Positions 7,998 to 15,719 of a stretch of DNA of 52,405 nucleotides are shown here, piece by piece. The translations under genes and the position numbers were made by a program. The DNA is from Chitinophaga pinensis (GTDB taxonomy: Bacteria > Bacteroidota > Bacteroidia > Chitinophagales > Chitinophagaceae). The notes below the pieces were generated by a model, which had not been told where the DNA came from, made no database searches, and was given only the letters and a program-made list of their open reading frames with translations. Position 1 is the first letter of the stretch. Each line of letters starts with the position of its first letter. The DNA lies in the NCBI GenBank assembly GCA_945874755.1, contig CAMCHR010000007.1:1-52405 (forward strand), in the 5' to 3' direction.

Positions 7998-9935
7998 TTA
8001 AAACTGAAGTCTTATTCCAAATTGAAGCATTCTGCCAATGGCATTATAACCGTTGACTTCACTAAAATTGTCGTTTAACAGATTTTGTCCATTTGCAAAT
8101 ACAAGAACTCGCTTGCTCCACTTGTATTGAATGGCAGCGTTCAATAAGGTATAGTTACTCAAGGTCACATCTGGACTTGCATATCCACCTACATCTTTAC
8201 GCTCGCTAATGAATCTTCCAGTTAAACTTGCATTCCATTTACTATTAATGGTGAAATTCCATTGCGCGTTCAAGCTGTGCTTAGGACGTTTTAATAAATA
8301 ATTGTATGTAATGGTATCTGTTGTGGTGATCCTGTTTTGATTGGTTTCTTGTCCATTCATTAAAGTATAGTTCAATGAAAAAAGATGCTGCTCTGTAATG
8401 GGATGTTGAATCTCAATCTCTAATCCATTTACTTTTTGTTGGATAAAATTGAAAAAATTATAATCTATATAATTGTAGTCAATACCATTTTTGATATTTC
8501 TGTTGTAGTAGACTGCTCTTGCAAACACTTGTCCTTTTCTAAATGAAATACCCAATTCAGTATTAAAAGAAGTCTCTGCTTTCAGTTGATCATTGTTGCC
8601 AAGTTGATAAAGTGACGGTGCTTTAAATCCGGTAGATATACTTGCTATCAATCTTACCTGATCGTTGATTGCATAGGATGGATTGAATGTAAAGGTTTGA
8701 TTATTGCCAAAACGGTTGTGGTTATTGTATCTAGCGCCTAATTCAAGCAACCATTTTTTTGAATTATCATTGATCAAAGCCGATGTATAAAGGGCATTTT
8801 GAAATTGAAAAGTGTCTTTAAATACATCATTGTAAGGGCCATATTGGCTAATAGATGCATAAGTTTGGTTGTAAGACCCGTATCTAAAATCGGTTCCAAT
8901 AATCCATTGTATATTTTTATTGATTGGTGTAGATAAAAAAGCGTCTGCAAAATGGGTTGTACCAGCATACTGATTGTCTTCGTAGATTAAGTATGTTCTA
9001 TCTGAACTGTCATTAAGATAAGTCCTGTCCTGTGTGGTATACTGGTATTGTAATTGAAAATTTGTTTTAGCCTTTTTATATTTCAATACTAGCCCACTCA
9101 TGGTGGTGGCATTTTTAAAGGCGTTGTCTTTGTCATCCTTAAAACCACCATAATCAATGGCTGCATTATAGGCGGTCTTTCTGCTTGATACTTGCAAATT
9201 CCAAAGCGAATCAATCTGATATTTTGCTTTTACAAAAAAGCTATTGTTTTGATAACCATCTTTATCGAAATTTCCTTTGTTAGTGATATCCTTTGCAGAA
9301 GAAAATCCATCTGCATTTTGATTTTCAAAACCAATCGCAACATCTAGCTTTTTAAAATTACTATTGAATTGAAAAATACCTTGTTTAGTTCCATAACTAC
9401 CATAACTCAATGCACCACTCACAAATGGACTGCCCTTTGATTTTGTAATGATATTAATCACGCCACCAATGGCATCCGATCCGTAGAGTGTACTCTGTGC
9501 GCCTTTTAATATTTCAATGCGCTCCACTTGATTCAGTGGTACTAGGTTCAAATCAAATTCATTGCTGATCATAGAAGGGTCACCTACAGGCGCGCCGTCT
9601 AATAAAATCAATGTTCTTCCAGAAGCTGCACCGCGCATGTAAATACTGGGAACGGTTCCTAAATTACTTAATGCACCAGGTAAACTTAATCCTGCTTGTT
9701 CATTTAATAATTGTGCAATGGTTCTGCCTGCATTTTGCTGAATTTGAGCAGCAGTAATCACGGTAATGACTTTGCTTGTGCCACTTTGTTTCTGCTCAAT
9801 TTTATTGGCAGTAACAATGACATCCTCCAGCTGTGCGGGAGTTAAACTTTTTTGAAGACTGTCTTTTTGTTGTCCAAAGACGGAGGACATGGTGGCGATA
9901 AGGCACACCGAGAGCGTGATAATTTTTTGGCTCAT
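7998..9935 (-). CDS. btuB: TonB-dependent receptor, BtuB-like (vitamin B12 uptake)
   Basis: A 645-residue outer membrane receptor. Signal peptide about 1-21 (ending SVFGQ), TonB-box-like LEDVIVTANK, then a plug domain with PSIYMRGAASGRTLILLDGAPV and RIEILKGAQSTLYGSDAIGG, and a barrel ending in MLQFGIRLQF. The length is close to BtuB-type receptors and shorter than siderophore or SusC types. The decisive evidence for cobalamin is the riboswitch in its leader. No BtuFCD genes are adjacent. Its ATG is inside a perfect hairpin and overlaps the stop of a six-codon upstream frame, so initiation is probably controlled. Confidence 0.9.
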   Translation of the reverse strand: MSQKIITLSVCLIATMSSVFGQQKDSLQKSLTPAQLEDVIVTANKIEQKQSGTSKVITVITAAQIQQNAGRTIAQLLNEQAGLSLPGALSNLGTVPSIYMRGAASGRTLILLDGAPVGDPSMISNEFDLNLVPLNQVERIEILKGAQSTLYGSDAIGGVINIITKSKGSPFVSGALSYGSYGTKQGIFQFNSNFKKLDVAIGFENQNADGFSSAKDITNKGNFDKDGYQNNSFFVKAKYQIDSLWNLQVSSRKTAYNAAIDYGGFKDDKDNAFKNATTMSGLVLKYKKAKTNFQLQYQYTTQDRTYLNDSSDRTYLIYEDNQYAGTTHFADAFLSTPINKNIQWIIGTDFRYGSYNQTYASISQYGPYNDVFKDTFQFQNALYTSALINDNSKKWLLELGARYNNHNRFGNNQTFTFNPSYAINDQVRLIASISTGFKAPSLYQLGNNDQLKAETSFNTELGISFRKGQVFARAVYYNRNIKNGIDYNYIDYNFFNFIQQKVNGLEIEIQHPITEQHLFSLNYTLMNGQETNQNRITTTDTITYNYLLKRPKHSLNAQWNFTINSKWNASLTGRFISERKDVGGYASPDVTLSNYTLLNAAIQYKWSKRVLVFANGQNLLNDNFSEVNGYNAIGRMLQFGIRLQF

Positions 9936-9973
9936 TGTTTTGTTTTTTTCATTTTACTGAGTGAACAATGAGC
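9930..9973 (-). promoter_or_regulatory. Start-codon-sequestering hairpin of the btuB leader
   Basis: GCTCATTGTT (9930-9939) and AACAATGAGC (9964-9973) are perfect inverse complements, giving a 10-bp stem with a 24-base loop. In the minus-strand RNA the 3' arm contains the AUG of the receptor gene (9935-9933), so closing the stem would hide the start codon. It lies about 107 bases downstream of the riboswitch B12 box and may be part of its expression platform. This reading is structural inference. Confidence 0.55.
9932..9952 (-). CDS. Possible six-codon upstream ORF overlapping the btuB start
   Basis: On the minus strand an ATG at 9952 opens a frame coding MKKTKQ whose TGA (9934-9932) overlaps the receptor ATG as ATGA. 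It lies in the loop of the start-codon hairpin, so ribosomes on it would melt the stem and could reinitiate at the receptor gene. There is no clear Shine-Dalgarno sequence; translation is speculative. Confidence 0.3.
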   Translation of the reverse strand: MKKTKQ

Positions 9974-9998
9974 TTCCTGGAATAAGAGAACCATAATT

Positions 9999-10035
9999 AA
10001 TTAAGCAGCGTGATAGTATACCCCTGCGCTTAATT
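9999..10035 (-). repeat. Hairpin between the B12 box and the btuB start
   Basis: AATTAAGC (9999-10006) and GCTTAATT (10028-10035) form an 8-bp perfect stem around a 21-base loop in the leader between the aptamer and the start-codon hairpin. No T-tract follows it on the minus strand, so it is not a simple terminator; it may be an anti-sequestering or spacer element. Confidence 0.4.
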
Positions 10036-10079
10036 TTTTACAATCCTTGCTTTTTACCCGAAAGCTGTTGATTTTTTAA

Positions 10080-10232
10080 ACTAGGCAGGTCTTCTGGCTC
10101 GTTCTTCTCAAAGTCATCCTTCCCAAATTGCTTCAGTGGATTTGACTTAATGCTTGCGCATCGAACTTACAGCTACGGGAATAGCTCCTGGTTTGAACAG
10201 GATTCCCTTTTAATCATTTGCATGAACCTAAT
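10080..10232 (-). ncRNA. Cobalamin (adenosylcobalamin) riboswitch
   Basis: Read on the minus strand, this stretch carries the conserved cobalamin aptamer blocks in order: AAAAGGGAATCC, the CCTG/CCAGG stem, TTCCCGTAGCTGTAAG (core matching CCCGCAACTGTAA), the GCGCAAGC hairpin, CCACTG, TTTGGGAAGG, and the B12 box GCCAGAAGACCTGCC at about 10083-10097. It sits in the leader of the BtuB-like receptor, which is the usual target. Ligand binding is expected to shut off uptake when cobalamin is sufficient. The outer boundaries are approximate. The region 9936-10347 otherwise holds the leader hairpins and a divergent promoter region. Confidence 0.95.
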
Positions 10233-10238
10233 CAAGCA

Positions 10239-10246
10239 CAAACTTA
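10239..10246 (-). promoter_or_regulatory. Likely -7 element of the riboswitch-btuB transcript
   Basis: TAAGTTTG on the minus strand matches TAnnTTTG and would place the transcript start a few bases before the aptamer 5' stem. No clear TTG is seen at the -33 position. Confidence 0.5.
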
Positions 10247-10347
10247 TTCTCTTTTGAAATAGCTTGTTCATTTAATTATTAACCCATTGTTGAAAACTCC
10301 CAATAAGTTGATATATTTATCTTTAAGAAAAGTGTAAAGCATTTCAT

Positions 10348-11679
10348 ATGAGTACAAAAGTTAAACAAAGCATCAATTTTTTTAGCTTAACCATGATTGT
10401 GGTCAGCTTAGTCATTGGCATGGGTATCTTCAAAACCCCAGCGACCATTGCTGCGAAGTCTGGTACGCCGCTCATTTTTTTTAGTGCTTGGATCATTGGG
10501 GGTATCATTGCTTTATTTGGCGCATTAACTTATGCGGAGATTGGACAAAGATTGCCTGTGATGGGCGGTTATTATAAAGTGTTTGCACATTGTTACCACC
10601 CAGGTGTTGGGTTTACTATTAATGTGTTGATCTTAATTAGCAATGCAGCTTCTTTAGCAGTGGTTGCATTAATTGGCGCAGATTATGTAAGCGATTTATT
10701 GTTTGGAAGACCTTCTGGCACTTTGTTCAATATTGGTGTGGCTTCATTTTCGGTCGGATTATTTTATATCGTCAATTTACTAGGATTAAAAACAAGTAGT
10801 CGGACGCAGAATGTGTTGATGATTGTGAAAATCAGTTTGATTTTATTACTCATCACCTCTTTATTCAAAGGCGTGAGTGTGGCACCACACGGTTTCAATG
10901 ATGGTAAAGTATATGTGTATGATGGTAGCAATGGGATGCTGCTTTTATTGGTAAGTTTAGTGTCGGTATTTTTTACGTATGGTGGCTATCAACAAACCAT
11001 CAATTTTGGAGCAGAAGTGAGTTCTGCCAAGACGATGCAAAGAGGGATTGTAATTGGAATTTTATTAGTCTTATTTTTATATTTAGCCATCAACTATACT
11101 TATGTAAAAGTGATTGGGTTTGACAATATTAAAAATGCCAATGCCATTGGATCGCTTTTGTTTGAAGCCTGGTTTGGAAAATTAGGCGCCAAAGTATTTG
11201 ATTTTGCAATGGTCTTAAGTGTGCTCGCATATGTCAATGTTATTTTAATGAGTAACCCAAGGGTGATGTTTGCGATGAGTGAGGATAAAGTGTTGCCTGC
11301 GGTATTTCAAAAAAAGCATGCTACCACAGATGCTTTGGTACCTGGTCTTACAGTTTTTGCGATCACTACTATTTTAATTACTTTTTTTGGGAAAGGGGTA
11401 GACGATGTATTGAGTTTTAGTATCTTCTTGGATTGCTTGGGGATGAGTACCTCGGCAGCCACTTTATTCATATTAAGACGCAAGGGTCAGGGAGATGCGG
11501 CTGTCACTGGAGGATTAAAGCGTTGGACGCCTATTTTTGCGTCCATTTTTGTATTGGCTTATGCTTTTGTAGCAGTTGCTGTGGTGATTGATAAACCTTA
11601 TGCTGCGCTGACTGCGGTTATTTTAGTGGCCATTGTATTGGTGATATACCGCCTATTTTACTATAAAAAAGGGGTATAA
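10348..11679 (+). CDS. APC-family amino acid permease
   Basis: A 443-residue inner membrane transporter with about twelve hydrophobic segments. The first has the broken-helix substrate motif GMGIFKTPATIAAKSG (about residues 24-39). GALTYAEIGQRLPVMGGYYKVF (about 58-79) is the APC signature for helix 2-3. It is similar in layout to serine/threonine or LAT-type exchangers, but the amino acid cannot be named. It is divergent from the riboswitch-btuB transcript and shares no operon with the downstream efflux genes, which have their own promoter. Confidence 0.88.
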   Translation: MSTKVKQSINFFSLTMIVVSLVIGMGIFKTPATIAAKSGTPLIFFSAWIIGGIIALFGALTYAEIGQRLPVMGGYYKVFAHCYHPGVGFTINVLILISNAASLAVVALIGADYVSDLLFGRPSGTLFNIGVASFSVGLFYIVNLLGLKTSSRTQNVLMIVKISLILLLITSLFKGVSVAPHGFNDGKVYVYDGSNGMLLLLVSLVSVFFTYGGYQQTINFGAEVSSAKTMQRGIVIGILLVLFLYLAINYTYVKVIGFDNIKNANAIGSLLFEAWFGKLGAKVFDFAMVLSVLAYVNVILMSNPRVMFAMSEDKVLPAVFQKKHATTDALVPGLTVFAITTILITFFGKGVDDVLSFSIFLDCLGMSTSAATLFILRRKGQGDAAVTGGLKRWTPIFASIFVLAYAFVAVAVVIDKPYAALTAVILVAIVLVIYRLFYYKKGV

Positions 11680-11706
11680 GCGCCGTTCAGCCAATTAGAA
11701 GTCCGT

Positions 11707-11725
11707 TTGTCTAAAAATTAGACAA
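11707..11725. promoter_or_regulatory. Palindromic operator-like site upstream of the tolC-hlyD pair
   Basis: TTGTCTAA (11707-11714) and TTAGACAA (11718-11725) are a perfect 8-bp inverted repeat with a 3-base AAA centre. It lies 17 bases before a TAnnTTTG element, so it overlaps the expected -33 region. This is the usual geometry for a TetR/MarR-type repressor of an efflux operon. No regulator gene is adjacent. Confidence 0.55.
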
Positions 11726-11741
11726 CTCTTTCTGTTTGCAT

Positions 11742-11749
11742 TACTTTTG
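11742..11749 (+). promoter_or_regulatory. -7 promoter element of the tolC-hlyD operon
   Basis: TACTTTTG matches the Bacteroidota consensus TAnnTTTG, 38 bases before the TolC-like ATG and just downstream of the palindrome at 11707-11725. Confidence 0.55.
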
Positions 11750-11787
11750 TAAAGCAAAATAGGAATTTCTAATTATCAATACAGACA

Positions 11788-13248
11788 ATGAGATACATTT
11801 TTTCGTTTATTTTTCTTGGATTTACACTGTCTTTGACGGCTCAAAATCCAAAGCAATGGGATCTAAGAACTTGCGTGGAATATGCCATCAAGCATAATAT
11901 TTCGGTTCAACAAGCAGATATTCAAGCAAGATTGGCCAAACTACAGGCAGACCAAGCTAAATATAACCAGTTGCCTACTATGTCTGGTTCTTCTGGTTTA
12001 GGGATGCGTTTAGGACGTTCCATTGACCCTGTGACCAACTCCTTTACTACCACCCAATTCTTGTATAATAATTTTGGAATGAATGGGGGTATTCAGTTGT
12101 ATAATAATAATAGATTAGGCAATACGGCGGCTGCAAATAATTATAGTTGGTTGGCAAGTATCGCTGATCTTAAAACGGCGTCTAACGATATCTCGGTGAA
12201 TGTGGCTACATTTTATTTACAAGTCTTATCCACCATTGAACAATCAGAAATAGCTAAAATACAAATTGCGCAAACAAGTGAACAATTGGCAGCTACGAAG
12301 AAGCGTGTAGAAGTTGGTTTGTTGCCAGAGATTAATTTATTAGAATTAGAAACTCAATTAGCAAATGATAGTAGTAATTATATCACTGCTATTTCTAATA
12401 TAGAACAAAGCAAATTAAGTTTAAAGGCATTGTTAAATTTAGATGCTGGGGAAGCATTTGATGTGTATGTGCAACCAGTAGATCAAATTAAATTACAAGC
12501 CTTTGCAGACTTGCAACCAGATTATGTGTTTGGTGTTGCTGAACAAAATCTTCCAAATATCAAAGCGGCAAACCTACGTGTAAAAGCAGCTGAAAAAAAT
12601 CAATTGATTGCTAAAGCTGGGTTTTATCCAACTTTAAGCTTTGGTTATTCATTGAGCTCCAATTTCTCAAATTCATTTAAATATATCAGTGGGATTGAAC
12701 CTGCAGGATTTAGCAATATCTCACCAACTAGTCCATTTGTGGCAGTGGGATCTGCTAAGTATTATGTACAAAGTCCTTTGTACAATACCATAACAAGCAA
12801 TAGAGATTTGAGTAATGTCTGGAAGGGATGGGGTAAGCAATTAGATAATAACTTTGGTCAGAATTTTGGATTACAATTATCGATTCCAATTTTCAATGCC
12901 AATCAATCTAAAACAGCGTACCAGCAGTCAAAATTAAATTACCAATCTGCTAGTTTACAACAAGAAAATGCACAAAGAAAGTTAAAGCAAGATATTTATG
13001 CTGCCTATACCAATGCGGTGGTCGCATTTAATAAACTGAATGCCAATCAAAAGGCGGTTACATCTGCGGAGAAAGCCTATAGCTTTGCCACAAAGCGTTA
13101 TGAACTAGGATTATTGGGTACCATAGAATTATTAAACAATCAAAATAATTTTTTAAAGGCTAAAGTAAATTATAAGTCTGCTCAATATGAGTATGTATTT
13201 AGAATCAAATTACTTGAGTTCTATAAAGGAGAAGCACTTTCTCTTTAA
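11788..13248 (+). CDS. TolC family outer membrane efflux protein
   Basis: A 486-residue outer membrane channel subunit. Signal peptide about 1-19 (ending LSLTAQ), followed by WDLRTCVEYAIKHNISVQQADIQ, the typical first helix of the family. Two repeats of long amphipathic helices follow (about 25-240 and 250-486), the second ending ATKRYELGLLGTIELLNNQNNFLKAK, the characteristic TolC-repeat end. It forms an operon with the HlyD-type adaptor 29 bases downstream. The inner membrane partner is not encoded here. Confidence 0.92.
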   Translation: MRYIFSFIFLGFTLSLTAQNPKQWDLRTCVEYAIKHNISVQQADIQARLAKLQADQAKYNQLPTMSGSSGLGMRLGRSIDPVTNSFTTTQFLYNNFGMNGGIQLYNNNRLGNTAAANNYSWLASIADLKTASNDISVNVATFYLQVLSTIEQSEIAKIQIAQTSEQLAATKKRVEVGLLPEINLLELETQLANDSSNYITAISNIEQSKLSLKALLNLDAGEAFDVYVQPVDQIKLQAFADLQPDYVFGVAEQNLPNIKAANLRVKAAEKNQLIAKAGFYPTLSFGYSLSSNFSNSFKYISGIEPAGFSNISPTSPFVAVGSAKYYVQSPLYNTITSNRDLSNVWKGWGKQLDNNFGQNFGLQLSIPIFNANQSKTAYQQSKLNYQSASLQQENAQRKLKQDIYAAYTNAVVAFNKLNANQKAVTSAEKAYSFATKRYELGLLGTIELLNNQNNFLKAKVNYKSAQYEYVFRIKLLEFYKGEALSL

Positions 13249-13277
13249 TCTTTTAAAAGCATCGTAAAATAAATAAA

Positions 13278-14624
13278 ATGAATAAGAAAATCATTTGGGG
13301 TATCGCAGGTTTTGTAGTACTAGTTGTAGTATTAGTGGGACTTAAAAAAGCAGGCGTCATTGGTAAAGATGAAGGTACCGAAGTCACAGTGGAGAAGGTG
13401 GAACTAAGAACCATCACTGAATCGGTGAATGCTAGTGGTAAAGTGTATCCTGAAATTGAAGTAAAAGTAAGTCCAGATATTTCTGGAGAGATTGTAAGCT
13501 TATTTGTAGAAGAGGGCGCGAAAGTGACTAAGGGACAGATTTTAGCTAAGATCTATGCAGACATTTACTCTTCTCAAAGAGATCAGGTAACCGCTTCTGT
13601 GAATCAAGTGAAAGCACAATACGAAAATGTAAAAGCAAATTTGAGTGGCTTAAAGAATGGGTACGAAAGCTCAAAAGCGGCTTATGAGCGTTATAAAAAA
13701 TTATTTGCAGACAAGATTGTGTCAAGAGCAGAATACGAGCAAGTAGAACAAACTTTCCGTTCTGCAGAATCTAGTTTTAATGCAGCTAAAGAGTCTATTA
13801 AAAGTGGAGAAGCACAAGTTCAAGGTGTGAAAGCACAATTGGCTAGAGCAGAAAAAGACTTAGCTAGAACGACCATTGTATCTCCAATGGATGGCATCAT
13901 TAGTTTAATGAATGTAAAGAAAGGTGAGCGTGTGGTTGGAACCGCGCAAATGGCTGGTACCGAAATGATGCGTGTGGCGGATATGAAGAGCATAGAAGTA
14001 AGAGTTGATGTTGGTGAGAATGATATCACTAAAGTAAAATTAGGAGATACGGCATTGGTAGAAGTGGATGCGTATAATAATAGAAAATTCAAAGGCATTG
14101 TTTACAAAATCGCCAATCCAATTACAGCAGCATCAGGTATTAGTTCAGCTGCAGAAGTGGCAAATTATAAAGTGCATATTCGTTTATTAACGGATAGTTA
14201 TGCTGACTTAATTCAAGAGAATGCCATATTTCCATTTAGACCAGGTATGACTGCAAGTGCAGATATTCAAACCAAATCTAAAGTGAATGTAATTACTGTG
14301 CCATTGAATGCAGTGACAACAAGAGATATTGATGGTAAAGGAAAAGACACCAAAGTGTCTAGTACTTCAAATAATAACACAGAGAAAGAACCTGTAAAAG
14401 AAAAGGAATTAAATGAAGTGGTCTTTGTCTTGCAAAAAGACAATAAGGTGAAAATGGTTAAAGTAAAAACAGATATTCAAGACCTAAACTATATCGAAGT
14501 GGCTGGATTAAAGGTGGGTGACCAAGTGATCACCGGACCTTATAGTATCGTAAGCAAGACTTTAAAAGAGGGCTCTTTAGTAAAAGTGGTTACAAGAGAA
14601 AAGTTATTTGAAGAGAAAAAGTAA
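13278..14624 (+). CDS. Efflux periplasmic adaptor (HlyD/MacA-type membrane fusion protein)
   Basis: A 448-residue membrane fusion protein with an N-terminal anchor (IIWGIAGFVVLVVVLVGL, about 4-21). A lipoyl half-motif (VSPDISGEIVSLFVEEGAKVTKGQ) follows, then a long alpha-hairpin (about 95-190), the second lipoyl half (TTIVSPMDGIISLMNVKKGERV) and beta-barrel domains. A Lys/Glu/Asn-rich insertion lies at about 355-380. The layout is closest to MacA-like adaptors that work with ABC permeases. Such a permease gene normally follows, but a strong terminator and gpsA come next, so the partner must be elsewhere. Confidence 0.9.
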   Translation: MNKKIIWGIAGFVVLVVVLVGLKKAGVIGKDEGTEVTVEKVELRTITESVNASGKVYPEIEVKVSPDISGEIVSLFVEEGAKVTKGQILAKIYADIYSSQRDQVTASVNQVKAQYENVKANLSGLKNGYESSKAAYERYKKLFADKIVSRAEYEQVEQTFRSAESSFNAAKESIKSGEAQVQGVKAQLARAEKDLARTTIVSPMDGIISLMNVKKGERVVGTAQMAGTEMMRVADMKSIEVRVDVGENDITKVKLGDTALVEVDAYNNRKFKGIVYKIANPITAASGISSAAEVANYKVHIRLLTDSYADLIQENAIFPFRPGMTASADIQTKSKVNVITVPLNAVTTRDIDGKGKDTKVSSTSNNNTEKEPVKEKELNEVVFVLQKDNKVKMVKVKTDIQDLNYIEVAGLKVGDQVITGPYSIVSKTLKEGSLVKVVTREKLFEEKK

Positions 14625-14646
14625 GGGGAAACATAAAATTGACCTT

Positions 14647-14684
14647 AAAAAGGGGCGCATATAAAAAATGCGCCCCTTTTTTTA
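14647..14684 (+). terminator. Rho-independent terminator of the tolC-hlyD operon
   Basis: A GC-rich stem GGGGCGCAT/ATGCGCCCC, extended by A/T pairs (arms 14647-14660 and 14668-14681), encloses the loop ATAAAAA and is followed by a run of T. It lies 22 bases after the adaptor stop. Confidence 0.9.
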
Positions 14685-14693
14685 TGAATTTCT

Positions 14694-14701
14694 TATGTTT
14701 G
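14694..14701 (+). promoter_or_regulatory. -7-like element immediately before gpsA
   Basis: TATGTTTG matches TAnnTTTG only 4 bases before the gpsA ATG, downstream of the terminator. If used, transcription would begin at or inside the start codon, giving a leaderless message. Confidence 0.45.
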
Positions 14702-14705
14702 TATA

Positions 14706-15719
14706 ATGGAACATAAGCGAATTGGTATTATTGGTAGTGGAAGTTGGGCTACTGCAATTGCAAAAATTGTAACAGAAAATGGCCACCATATTACATGGTG
14801 TCTTAGACAACAGTCCAATATTGATTACTTTGAAAAACGTAAACACAATCCGCATTATTTAAGAAATGCTTATTTTGATTTACAAAAAATCAGTTTTTCA
14901 ACAGATATCAAATTGGTGGTGGCAGCGTCGGATATCATTATCATTGCCGTCCCATCTATCCACATTGAAACAACGCTTGCATCCTTAGAAACGGAAGACC
15001 TTAAAAATAAATCCATCATTTCGGCAGTGAAAGGCGTTTTGCCTGTGCATAATATTTTATTGAATGATTGGCTTGCGCAAAAATTTAATTTTCCGCTTTC
15101 ATCCTACTTTACTTTACTAGGGCCAAGTCACGCAGAAGAAGTCGCAGCTGAGCAATTGTCCTATTTAACTTTTTCTGGCTTGGATAAAACAGCCACTACC
15201 ACCATTGCTAGTTATTTTAAATCAGAGTATATCAATACCATTGTCAATCAGGATGTGATTGGGGTTCAATATGCTGGGGTTGCAAAAAATATTTACGCCC
15301 TTGGTGCTGGTATTGCTCATGGGTTGGAATATGGAGATAATTTTTTGAGTGTTTTTATTGCAAATTGTGCCAATGAAATGCAAGTATTATTAAAAGAAAT
15401 TGCAAATAAGGAATCAAGTGGAGCAGCATTAATGAATCACAATGCATCTGTTTATTTGGGTGACTTATTGGTGACCTGCTATTCCTTACATAGTAGAAAT
15501 AGAACCTTTGGAAATATGATTGGTAAAGGGTATTCTGTTAGAGCAGCAGAATTAGAATTAAATATGGTGGCAGAAGGCTACAATGCGAGCAAGTGTATCC
15601 ATACCATGAATCAAACTTTAAATGTAAAGCTTCCAATTATGGATGCAGTGTATCAAATATTATGGGAAGGAGCAGCACCCGATACCACTTTTAAGGAGAT
15701 AGAGCAGATCCTAGTATAA
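14706..15719 (+). CDS. gpsA: NAD(P)H-dependent glycerol-3-phosphate dehydrogenase
   Basis: Reduces dihydroxyacetone phosphate to sn-glycerol 3-phosphate for phospholipid synthesis. The 337-residue protein starts with the nucleotide-binding motif IGIIGSGSWATAIAKIV (about residues 6-22). It has the family signatures SAVKGV, LLGPSHAEEVA and QYAGVAKNIYALGAGI (with the catalytic Lys), and SRNRTFGNMIGKG in the C-terminal helical domain. It is transcribed after an upstream terminator. Its last 29 bases overlap the end of the convergent hemW gene. Confidence 0.96.
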   Translation: MEHKRIGIIGSGSWATAIAKIVTENGHHITWCLRQQSNIDYFEKRKHNPHYLRNAYFDLQKISFSTDIKLVVAASDIIIIAVPSIHIETTLASLETEDLKNKSIISAVKGVLPVHNILLNDWLAQKFNFPLSSYFTLLGPSHAEEVAAEQLSYLTFSGLDKTATTTIASYFKSEYINTIVNQDVIGVQYAGVAKNIYALGAGIAHGLEYGDNFLSVFIANCANEMQVLLKEIANKESSGAALMNHNASVYLGDLLVTCYSLHSRNRTFGNMIGKGYSVRAAELELNMVAEGYNASKCIHTMNQTLNVKLPIMDAVYQILWEGAAPDTTFKEIEQILV

